NCBI GenBank assembly: GCA_024741835.1
Contig: JAENRP010000016.1
Location: forward strand, 191,987-255,986
Direction: 5' to 3'
Length of the DNA: 64,000 nt
Source of the DNA: Diplocarpon mali
Taxonomy: Eukaryota; Ascomycota; Leotiomycetes; Helotiales; Drepanopezizaceae
The notes beneath the pieces are model-generated. The model saw nothing but the letters and a program-made list of their open reading frames with translations. It was not told the origin of the DNA and ran no database searches. Shown one piece after another: positions 47,281-56,314 of the stretch (within the stretch, counting starts at the first letter, position 1; every line of letters starts with the position of its first letter). The position numbers were made by a program, and so were the translations under genes.

Positions 47281-48366
47281 ATGGTACCTATACAAATGCA
47301 GACCATGCGAGCGGAGAAGGAGAAAATTACGCCTCAGAATTCGCCTCAGAGTTCGCCGAGAATATCGCCTCGCAACAAACAAGGAACACAGTCGGCGCAA
47401 GAGATCATAAGGCGGCAGGGCTGGACCGGAACGTTCGCGCAAGGGAAGTGGTTTTGTAACTGCTCCAAGCCGCGGCGCCAGGCGAACTGCGTAACCGTCA
47501 AGAGACCCGGCCTGCACCAAGGCCAGAAGTGTAGGAATCTACTCGCCCGGTATTTTCTACTAGAGACTTACAGAAACACAGTTTGGAGATGTCCAGCGGA
47601 TCGAGACGAGCAGTGTGATTTCTTCGTCTGGGCTCATGAGGATCTAATGGCGCGAGCCTGGTTGCGAAAGGCCAACCCAGAGATCTCTTCGACTACGCCG
47701 ATGAAGCAAGGCCAGAATCCCGCCGACGCGGAGAGTCCGGGGACAGGCTCCAGCCGAAAGCCAACGATCATGGACAAATGGACGTCCGGAAGCAAACGTC
47801 CTTTCGAAACTGAAGAGGAAGAGCAAGGAGGAGAGCGAGAAGAGGTCGAGGAACAGTGCGGAATCGATGACTGGGCAACGTGCTCCCAGGGCAATGTCCG
47901 AGATGCCAGCTCACCCAGGAAGTCGAAGAAAAGAGCCCGGTTTGATACGCCCAGGCAAGCTTTCACAGAGAAACTAGCAGCGTGCAAAACATCACTGCCG
48001 ACGCCGAACACAGGCTGCAGGGGCGAAGAAGAGACTCCCGAAGCACGTAGACTCCAAGCCATGCGCGCATCGCCTACACCAGTTCAGCTCGGTGCCGCGA
48101 TTAACCTTGGTGGCAGAGATGAGCCTGAGCCCGCACATCAAGATCTCTGCACTCTGGTAATGGGGCTCATCGCAGAGGATACGAAGCTCAAGCGCTCAAC
48201 CAAACTACAGATCCGACATGAGATCGAGCAGGAAAGCCAGAGGCACCAGGCAGAGGTTCGCGGGTATAAGAAGACTATCAAGAGACTGATAGAAGCTATG
48301 GATAATCTGGAGGCTGCACTCGGCAATCAGTTTTCGGACGACGACGCAGTTGTGCTATCAGATTGA
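47281..48366 (+). CDS. GRF-type zinc-finger-like protein
   Basis: This is a single exon of 361 residues from the first in-frame ATG at 47281; the frame is open back to 47140 without an ATG, so a 5' exon may exist. Residues about 50-120 resemble a GRF zinc finger: GKWFCNCSKPRRQANCVTVKR, then GLHQGQKC, then VWRCPADRDEQCDFFVWAHED. Likely zinc ligands are cysteines of CNC, the WRC and the CDFF, and CDFFVW is the most typical part. The usual Gly-Arg-Phe core is altered and an insertion separates the halves. GRF fingers bind single-stranded nucleic acid in topoisomerase III, APE2 and NEIL3. The rest is charged and disordered (acidic EEEEQGGEREEVEEQ, basic PRKSKKRARF) with a C-terminal coiled coil (EIEQESQRHQAEVRGYKK). 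It is probably nuclear; the function is otherwise unknown. Confidence 0.6.
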   Translation: MVPIQMQTMRAEKEKITPQNSPQSSPRISPRNKQGTQSAQEIIRRQGWTGTFAQGKWFCNCSKPRRQANCVTVKRPGLHQGQKCRNLLARYFLLETYRNTVWRCPADRDEQCDFFVWAHEDLMARAWLRKANPEISSTTPMKQGQNPADAESPGTGSSRKPTIMDKWTSGSKRPFETEEEEQGGEREEVEEQCGIDDWATCSQGNVRDASSPRKSKKRARFDTPRQAFTEKLAACKTSLPTPNTGCRGEEETPEARRLQAMRASPTPVQLGAAINLGGRDEPEPAHQDLCTLVMGLIAEDTKLKRSTKLQIRHEIEQESQRHQAEVRGYKKTIKRLIEAMDNLEAALGNQFSDDDAVVLSD

Positions 48367-49489
48367 GGCGATGGGCGAAATGCGGAGTGCGATGCTTGAG
48401 TCTCGAGGTGGGTGCACGGAGATATGACGGCGAGATACCAGACATTGGATTAATCTTACTCACGAGACAACGAGTTTATGACTAAGTAGGTATGAATCGA
48501 TTCCTTTAGACTTGTTTTCGCTTATCCCTCGCCCCCTTTTCTTCTTCTCCAGGCCAGTAACTCCCCGAGTGTGTGGGAGAAAACAGCCCTGTAGAGGCGG
48601 CTTTCAGTAAAAGATACCCGCTATCCAGGGGGCTTCCACTCTGGTTTCTTGTTCTCTTCACCCGTTCCTACACGCAATGAACTCCTCGTGTGATACTCCC
48701 GGGATGCAGCCTGTTTCTCGGGGTTGGACTAGGTAGACAACACCTGCATTGAAGCCCCGCCGAGACACCGACTCATCAACAGCATACAAGGAGGTAGAAA
48801 CACCCACCCCGTGCCACGAAGCACCAACCTGAAGGCAGGATCGCAATGACATTACCAGCATAGGGCAATTGTCAACATGGGCCGAAACATGAAGTCACAT
48901 TCAGGAAGAGCGAGACTCAACACTCCTTCATCTCAGACCCTCTCACCGAAATGTCACAAAGATCCATAAGATGAACACCAACTGACAGTAAGGCCAGTTC
49001 GAACAGCGACGCATGCGCCGTTCCTAGCGTAGATACTATGAGATTCCGTGCTACTACACAGACAGACCTGTCTTGGTGGCAGTCACTCGCGAGGATATCA
49101 AGTAAGCGCAGCAAAGCCCTTTTCCGAGCGAGGACCGAGAGGGTACCTGGGCGTTTGAAAGACAAACCGAGAGCCGGGTACTCCTCGTGGAGAAAGCAGC
49201 TGCGAAGGCTGGAGACGAGAGAAAGAAGTGGTGACTTGGCCAACACGTTCCGAATCGCGATCCGAGAATGTAACGGCCGACGGTGAGGTGTACAGCGTAG
49301 CAAGGAGGACGGGCTCGGGGTAGTGTGACCAGAGGCAGTAGAAATGGCAATGATGGCTTTAGATCGATCTTACTCCCAGATGGCATCGGAGAAACAATCG
49401 AGGATAAACAACATCTCGCTAGTCAGCGAGAAGGGAACCTAGCCCATGTTCTAAATGGTTCATTCGTACAATGTACTCATGGTGTTTTT
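48367..49489. other. Intergenic region, nothing recognised
   Basis: This is about 1.1 kb with only short overlapping ORFs on both strands. No repeats or RNA genes were seen. Confidence 0.35.
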
Positions 49490-50030
49490 CTAGATAGTAG
49501 TCAGCCTCGAGTAAGGCCTAACCTCCCTCACGTTCCCCTCTCCAGACTTCCTCTTCGCATCAGCCGTCGAAACAGCCGGGCGCACGACAACATCCTCCCC
49601 AACCTGCCAACCAGTCGGGGTCGTCACGCCCTTCTCACCAATGACCCCGAGCGTCTCGGCCGTGTCGCGCACACAGCTGGCAGGATACATCGTGGTCAGG
49701 CGGATCTTCTTCGCGGAGTCGATGATGAAGACCGGGCGAATGGTGAGCGCGATGCCCCTCTGGTCGAACGTTATCGAGATCCTGCGCGCCCAGCTCGTCG
49801 TACAGGGAGGCGATCTTGCGGTCGGCGTCGGCGACGATGGGGGACCGGGGGGTGGGGGAGACGGCGTTGACGTCCTCGATCCATTTGGCGTGCGAGTCCA
49901 GGCCGCTGGCACTCTGATGCCTCGAAGAAGAGGAAGAGGACGAGGAAGAAGAAGAGACTCCCCAAGACCGACGAGTAGATTTCAGGGGGGGGCATACCGG
50001 TGGACCCCCAGCGCAGTCGAGGGTGTTCTG
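49490..50030 (-). pseudogene. Broken 1-Cys peroxiredoxin (Prx6-type)
   Basis: The minus strand carries the C-terminal two thirds of a 1-Cys peroxiredoxin in two frames. First comes SASGLDSHAKWIEDVNAV, then SPIVADADRKIASLYDELGA, ending near DLDNV. After a one-base shift around 49764-49770 the match resumes as DQRGIALTIRPVFIIDSAKKIR, TPTGWQVGEDVVV and REVRPYSRLTTI to the stop at 49490. Upstream, a short LRWGST segment is followed by intron-like sequence (GTATGC donor at 49997, CAG acceptor at 49915). The whole stretch with the peroxidatic-cysteine motif (PVCTTE in relatives) is missing. The region between VGVIG-like and GVTTP segments is also shortened. An intact Prx6-type enzyme would detoxify peroxides; this copy cannot. 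A sequencing error could explain the frameshift but not the missing N-terminal core. Confidence 0.6.
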
Positions 50031-50592
50031 TTACGGTGGCGAGCGGAGGGGAGGGGGCGGACGGCTTCTGGAGCTGCGCTGCGAGACGGAGTGCCCGAAA
50101 ATCTCGAGGAGCTGTACGAGGGAGACATGGCATCTTCGCATTTGGATATATGAGCTTCGGCAGCTGAATAGCATTGGTGTTTTGGAACGTAACTTTCCAT
50201 CACATCATTCCTACTAATTCCACTTCAAACCGCTCCCTGAAGTCATCGCATCTTCCACTTTGTGCCGACGACATGGCTGTGGTGTACCGCACATCTAACT
50301 CAATAGATGACCAAGATGCTTAGAGAAAGTTGAATTCAATCCCAAGGATAAATTTCCGAGCAAAAGACTACCTCCTTGGTGCCTTGTAAAGTTGGCCGTC
50401 CCCCCGTGTGATTACACTTTCGCTCATGTGATCGACGAGCTAACCGAGCTAATGTTTACTCGTAGGGACCCTAACCAGTGGACTTTCACCAGTCAACATC
50501 TACGTAGAAAAAGACAGGCATACTCACCATCACACGTCCAGCGCACCAGCATTCATTCTCGCTGCATCAAATTGGCATTACGTTTTACTCCT
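50031..50592. other. Intergenic region
   Basis: This stretch of about 560 nt lies between the peroxiredoxin relic and the 3' end of the membrane-protein gene. No supported feature was found. Confidence 0.35.
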
Positions 50593-51696
50593 TCACAAGA
50601 ATGCCTGCCTAGGAGGGCGTTTCGCCAACTCTGGCTCCGCACCAAGAATATCAGGATATTTCCAATTGAACCCCCATTTCATCCATAGCTTAATCTTCTC
50701 CAGGTTCTTCATCGCCTTCCATCTTTCCAACAGGATCGCCTGCTCCTCTGGACTCTTCGCCTTGTATGTCGGACCCACCCAGCACAAGAACAACACGCTG
50801 ATACAGCACCACGCGTATGGTATCCCGCGTTTGCGATGCAGCCCAAGGCAGAGGCCTTTAAATGAGAACCAAGATTCCAACAGGCCGATGATGATCCAGA
50901 TGAGAATCCATCCGATTGGAACGAGCACGCATATGAGGATGAGAGGCGTGAGCCAGTAGCGGTCGTCGTAATCGCTGTATGATGAGCTACCACTGTATCT
51001 TGAAGGAGACGACGTGTAGGTCCAAATCTGCGTACATGGCGCCGGGGATGCAGTAGGACAAGTCGTGGTTGGTATGTAGCAAAAGGACATCTGGTAGGGT
51101 GCATAGATCGAAGACGCCGATGCCACTTCGCCGGACGCCACGTCTGTTGGGTTCAAAATAGCCAGTACATCTGTGTAGCGCGTTGGCTTCTGGTCCTGGT
51201 ACCTATAGAGAGACACGGATGTTGCCCAGGTGACAGGCTTTGGAGTTACCAGAGCTGGGATTTCGACCGGGACATTGGTGGTGAAGGTCCAGTTTTGGCT
51301 GCATCTGGGCTCCGGCGTGTACGTGATGGGAACAGCGTAGCTGATGTCCAACGGGGTGGATTTGTACGAAGTGTGCGGAGACGACAGAACAGAGCCGCTC
51401 TCGAGAACGATGTTAAGAAGCGTGACATCGGCATAGTCGGCAGACGCCGTAAATGTGGTGATTGCAGATACGCTCGTTGATGGCGCTGCCACTGGGTAGG
51501 TGTGGCTGATGAGAGATTCAGATCTCGTAGTTCCTACCTCGGCGTTTAGCGAAGAACTGCGCGTATATGTCCCATCGGAGGCCGTGTATCCATTGCTCGT
51601 GTAGACTGATAAAATAACATAGGATGTCACAACATATGCCGACGCTGGAGCAGGAAGCGCGAGTAGCGCGCAGAAGAAGATCGAAAGAGACTTCAT
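50593..51696 (-). CDS. Signal-peptide membrane protein of unknown function
   Basis: This is a single exon of 367 residues. The start MKSLSIFFCALLALPAPASAY is a clear secretion signal with a likely cleavage after ASA. About 220 Ser/Thr-rich extracellular residues follow, with paired cysteines (EPRCSQNW, SFCYIP, TTCPTASPAPC) and potential N-glycosylation at NWT. A strong transmembrane helix (LTPLILICVLVPIGWILIWIIIGLL) comes next, then a second hydrophobic stretch (AWCCISVLFLCWVG). The tail is charged (SPEEQAILLERWKAMKNLEKIKLW, ending WKYPDILGAEPEL). The layout suggests a plasma-membrane or cell-wall-facing sensor-like or structural protein. I recognise no named family. The start fits because it gives the signal peptide. 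Confidence 0.7.
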   Translation of the reverse strand: MKSLSIFFCALLALPAPASAYVVTSYVILSVYTSNGYTASDGTYTRSSSLNAEVGTTRSESLISHTYPVAAPSTSVSAITTFTASADYADVTLLNIVLESGSVLSSPHTSYKSTPLDISYAVPITYTPEPRCSQNWTFTTNVPVEIPALVTPKPVTWATSVSLYRYQDQKPTRYTDVLAILNPTDVASGEVASASSIYAPYQMSFCYIPTTTCPTASPAPCTQIWTYTSSPSRYSGSSSYSDYDDRYWLTPLILICVLVPIGWILIWIIIGLLESWFSFKGLCLGLHRKRGIPYAWCCISVLFLCWVGPTYKAKSPEEQAILLERWKAMKNLEKIKLWMKWGFNWKYPDILGAEPELAKRPPRQAFL

Positions 51697-54220
51697 AGCA
51701 AGGAGCTAGCGAGCGGAAGAATATCACATCTCCAGGAGTTGACCAGGAAGCAAGGCCTTCTCTAAGATATCGAGAGACCGGTTCGTGCGAAACAAGTGAA
51801 GCGAAAAGATGGCGGTGTTTGAAGCGAGAAGAAAGAGGCGTGGGATCAGTGGAAGACTACCAATTGATCCACTTCAGTCTCTTGGATGCACAGACCGAAT
51901 TGCTGGTCTGCCACAGAGAGACTGGAATAGATCCCGTTGTCTCTTGGATGGATCCGAAGTGAGGCCCAAAGAGGCATGGCCGGCGAAATGGCACTGCTGT
52001 GCCGCTGTTGCTCGCGCTCGACGAAAGGGCAGTTTCTTTCAGGGGCCGACGTCGAATCATATAAGAGTGTTCTGTATTGAATTATTTATTTACAGTAGAG
52101 TCCCTTCAGAAGGATTTGGGCGGTTCCTATCTCGGATTTTAAGTAACCAGAGGATCAATCTAGCGGAATTTCTTGGCATATTTATTAGAAAAAACATTTA
52201 TTCGCATACGGATGTTTAGCTTCATTTTACTACGTTTCAACTCAGTTATTCATGATTTAACTTTTGTAATTTTGGGGAGTTTTGAACTACTCGGGAAACA
52301 ATGAGTCCAACACGATTGATTGGTGAGGATCTGCACCAGATATCCTCATGTGTTATACTTGTGACGCGAACCTCCCTACCCTATGTATAACGCGGATCTC
52401 GCATGCTAAATACAATTGAGATCCAGGTATTTCCGAACCCAACTTCGTTGCAGTGACGAAGTTCCAGTTTGCAATAGCGCCAATAAGAACAATTTCATTG
52501 CCAAGGCGAATTTAGGCAGAAACGAAGCAAGCACCCGCGAGCAAACCATCTGTGTCAATGGCATCCATCTCCGTCCGACAACCGAAACCTAATCTCGATG
52601 GCAGCTTAAGTTGCCTAAAACCCAAACCCAACTCCATAAGAACAGGCTCCCGAGATCAACAATAACGCAAACTATTTGGATATTCTCTCCGAGCGCTTCT
52701 CACAGAGTAGACCTTCACTTCGTGATCCCTGAACGTCTGACCCTCATCGCTCAAGCGTCATAACTATCGCATCCGTCAACCTCCAAAGGGTACTTCTGAG
52801 TATGAACCAGCATGAGATCGTGGACCGCTGTGATCTGATCTGGTAAGCCTCTGATGAGCATCGTTGCGGGTATTCCACCATCGTCCATAGCGGTTGAACA
52901 GAGGCACCAGTCTGCTGTAACATGATGCATATAGGTCGAGAGCTTCCAGCGTCCTTGGCCTTTGTGAAAATACGCATCTTCTTCAGGACCCTACCTGTAG
53001 CTAAGGCGAAGAGAGTGTATTGGCCGTAGACTTTTGAAAGGTGTCGGAAATGGGAAGTTTCATGAGGGTTGTGTCGCTACTCGTGTCTTTAACAGCCACA
53101 GACTTCAGAACGGTATCAATGGCGAACTCTTGATTCTTCGTTGCGTCTTTGCTCTCTGCACTGCTACCGATATTAGTTCGGCTTGATTTGATACTTTCCT
53201 CCTGGATACCAATTGAGTCAGACGGCTTTAATCCGGCTCGGGCATCTGGCGGCGCGGTTGGCCATGTATAACTCATTTTCTTCGGGGGTGAGGAGTGCTG
53301 GAAACGAAGGGGAGATATAGATAAGGATCCTTCGCAATAGGAAAAAGAAGGAACATCTCCAAATTCCGTTATATAGAATAAGAAATCAAGTAATTGAAGC
53401 TAAGATTAAATATTCCATGACAACGATGGGAATATTCAGGAAAGGAGGAGCGCAGCCAGAGAAAGAGGCATATTCTTACTGTAGTTGGGGCCGACAACGC
53501 CACTATTGTCTGAAGGTCTTGGGAGCACAAAGTGCCCAAGCCGCAAGTGAGAACTGCCTGCCCAAACAGCTTTACCATCACATCACACAAATCCCCAACA
53601 TACCTTCTAACAAAAAGTTATTCCGGCCCTTCGCCCTGCCTCTCCCTCGCTCTCCCGGTACTCTTTACATAACTCTATGTACAAAGTCCCTAGGCCCATG
53701 GTATCGCGACAGCGCAAGCCGAGCCACTTGCGCAGGCAGAGGTAGGAGAGGATCCGCAAGTGGATATAGTCACCAGCGTTAGTTAGGAGGAAATGGCACA
53801 TTCTGATTCGGCGGAGAGGATTGAGGGGGGCAGCAGAAGATGCTTACAGTGGAATTGTTAGGCAGGGATGGTTGCAATTAGGGGAGGTGGAGGCGAGAAG
53901 CGCGGAGGGGAATTATCTTCGCAGAAACTCGCAGATGTATCTGCTTCTGAATTCTTCTTTCTTCGATACTGGAGGGTGTTTGCTCGAGTGTTTCATACGC
54001 GAGCTAGTTGCATACAGCATTCTGAAAGTTAGAGGGAAACATCTGAGACATCTGGGCTCGTTCGGGAATATCTCTATTGTAGTTCTTCGTCTGATGTTTT
54101 CTTCCATTGCTCATTATGCTTGAAGATTTCAGGGGAGAACACTAACCGCAACAAGCCAGTATATTCTACCAATCGGGGCCATATCTCCACATCGGGCAGA
54201 CAGTAGGCATCAAGTAGGTA
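51697..54220. other. Intergenic region, 2.5 kb
   Basis: Nothing is firmly supported. A minus-strand ORF of 91 codons with an ATG (53001-53276; starts MSYTWPTAPPDARAG) is hydrophilic and protein-like, and might be a small gene or an exon. It has no recognised motif. Other ORFs (51809-52219, 53417-53782, 53821-54123 plus) look like chance. Confidence 0.35.
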
Positions 54221-55936
54221 TCATCGCCCCTTCAACTTTCCCTCATTCTCCTGCCAGAAATTTTTACAAGCCCGGTGTCCCCAGTGCTCAACCCACCACT
54301 CGCCGAAACTATCCTCCACCTCAAGATCCACCTTGCTAACTCTCTCCTCTCTCTTCAGCCCACACACCAAGCATTGTTTCGGAGCCGACAGTCCCCCTTC
54401 TTGGGTCTTGACATGCATCGTCTCCGAAAGATCCGGGATTGCCAGATGCGCAGCCGTATCCTTCAAGCTCGTGTTTGCCACTGCAACCGCGGACTTCAGT
54501 CGTCCCAGCTGGTCCTTCCAGACGCGAACCACGTCAGCAGCTTCACGGGCTTCGCGCACGACTTCGGATTTGTTGACACCGGCGAGCTTCATGCCGCTTT
54601 TGCCGCCGGCGGCAGCGGGCCCGATTTTCATCGCTTGTGACAAAAGCGTATCACGTTTCCAGCGCAGTTTTCGGCCGGCGATGATTCGGGCCGCTACGGT
54701 GGCTATCAGGAGGTAGGCACGCAGAAACTCTATGGTAGACGGGTCGGACATGATACGATTCTTCAGAGAGAAGGGTTGATTGGTTACGGCTTCGAAGAGA
54801 GAGCTTTGAGGGAGGTCGAAGAGGGGTGGGAAGAGTGTTAGGATGAGTGATGGGGGTGGAATGTTGGTTGGTAGCGCTTCGGTTACAGGAGTTGCGGCGG
54901 GTGACAAGACACCATCTGCCTTATCCCAGGCCCAGGCGTCTACTTCGATGCCTGTTACGGGCCTGGGATACTTCACGGCCGATGTTTCTGGAGTGAGTTC
55001 CGTAAATTCGCCCCATTCGTCGTCTAAAGGATTAGGAGCAGGCGAATCCTGATATGGGTCTGGTTTTGGTGGTTCAAAGCTCGGCCAGACAGTGACCGGG
55101 GACGGACTTTCTGGCCTTGACTCTTTCATGATCGAGGAAATTTGTTTTGTTGCTACAATTGGGCCCGTATTTCCGTGCGGATTCCTCTCGCGGAAGGAGG
55201 GTGATTTGGGAGCTTGAGGGTAGGGCAAGGCGCCAGGACCGAGAACTGTTGACTTTGGTAACAAATTTGAAGGTCTCTTTGAAGGTTTTGCCTTGAGGCT
55301 AGTGGCGCTAAACATCTGCTCGAGAGGTTGTACTGGGAGAGGCTGTGATTGCGGCTCGGGGGCGGCCACAGTCTCGAAATCCCCGAAGTCGTCGTCGTCT
55401 TCAACCTCTGCATCGGCGTCGAATAAGACTTCTTCTCCATAAGAATTTTCCAGTACCGGAGGTTTGGGAGCGGGAACTTGTAAATGCTTGGTATTTCTGG
55501 CAGGACTGGGAGAATCTTGCATGTTAGGAGCAATTAAGTCCAGTGTAGAACTCGAAGCTCTCGTATGCTGAATCTGACTGACTGCTGGTGCACTCCACCC
55601 CCCATAGGTGGCTTTTGATGTCGAGGTCTGGACCGGAGCTTTAGGTATCCCATGTACAGGGGCCTCAAAGGAGCCCCAAATATCACCCTGAGCAGTCGAA
55701 GCTTGGGGGACTGGAGCACTTGGCTGGAAGCTACCCACATTCCCCCATATGTCTCCATCCGAATGCCTCGCTGCTGGAGCCTGCGATTGATGTGTGCTCC
55801 CTTCATAGCCCGACGTTCCCGCTTGACCCGAACTGCTCCAGAAAGAGAGGTCATTCGATGCCGGCGCATTTGTAGGTTTCTTGTCCGCCGGAGAGGTATA
55901 GAAGCTATCGAACTCGGCGAGGAGATCGGCGGACAT
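54221..55936 (-). CDS. Aftiphilin-like clathrin/AP-1 accessory protein
   Basis: This is a single exon of 571 residues. The N-terminal 330 residues are disordered and studded with acidic Trp/Phe motifs of the kind that bind the gamma-ear of AP-1 and GGA adaptors: LSFWSS, GDIWGNVG, GDIWGSFE, DDDFGDFETV and DDEWGEFTEL. The C-terminal 230 residues are folded: LTLFPPLFDLPQSSLFEAV, AARIIAGRKLRWKRDTLLSQ, VVREAREAADVVRVWKDQLGRL. They end with a possible metal-binding pattern CLVCGLKREE plus WVEHWGHRACKNFW. This suggests a cytosolic factor in clathrin traffic at the trans-Golgi or endosome, similar in design to animal aftiphilin. The role is inferred from the motifs; I cannot confirm orthology. It is divergent from a TBC-domain Rab GAP, also a traffic gene. 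Confidence 0.65.
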   Translation of the reverse strand: MSADLLAEFDSFYTSPADKKPTNAPASNDLSFWSSSGQAGTSGYEGSTHQSQAPAARHSDGDIWGNVGSFQPSAPVPQASTAQGDIWGSFEAPVHGIPKAPVQTSTSKATYGGWSAPAVSQIQHTRASSSTLDLIAPNMQDSPSPARNTKHLQVPAPKPPVLENSYGEEVLFDADAEVEDDDDFGDFETVAAPEPQSQPLPVQPLEQMFSATSLKAKPSKRPSNLLPKSTVLGPGALPYPQAPKSPSFRERNPHGNTGPIVATKQISSIMKESRPESPSPVTVWPSFEPPKPDPYQDSPAPNPLDDEWGEFTELTPETSAVKYPRPVTGIEVDAWAWDKADGVLSPAATPVTEALPTNIPPPSLILTLFPPLFDLPQSSLFEAVTNQPFSLKNRIMSDPSTIEFLRAYLLIATVAARIIAGRKLRWKRDTLLSQAMKIGPAAAGGKSGMKLAGVNKSEVVREAREAADVVRVWKDQLGRLKSAVAVANTSLKDTAAHLAIPDLSETMHVKTQEGGLSAPKQCLVCGLKREERVSKVDLEVEDSFGEWWVEHWGHRACKNFWQENEGKLKGR

Positions 55937-56314
55937 TTCGAAGAGACGCTGAGGAACAGGACGTGATGCTGAAAGTGCACTTAAGGCTGGTCGTGATCAT
56001 AACATCGGGTAGAGCCTCGCAGACATCGTTGCATGCGGCAACTCTGAACGATCAGACCCGCCTTTTACCGAAACTGTAATAGTCGAAATTAACTTCGCGG
56101 GTTTGATGCAAGCGAAAGTTTCAAATTTGCCCCGTTCATTCATTGACTTCGGCTTCGTCTTCATTTTTTTTCTTGATGGTGAAGATGAGGCTGGCGAGGG
56201 TGTGGCTGAGACTAAGCCTTCCTTGGATTGGCTCTCCTCCGTAGCTAGCGTGCTCTACGGTAGCCAAGGCAAGGCCATTTCTTTCGTTCTGGATACAAGG
56301 TTAGGTAGGTGGGC
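55937..56314. promoter_or_regulatory. Divergent promoter region of the aftiphilin-like and TBC genes
   Basis: This spacer of roughly 380 nt lies between the minus-strand clathrin-accessory gene and the plus-strand TBC gene. Its right border is uncertain because the first TBC exon is not fixed. No clear element was seen. Confidence 0.35.
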
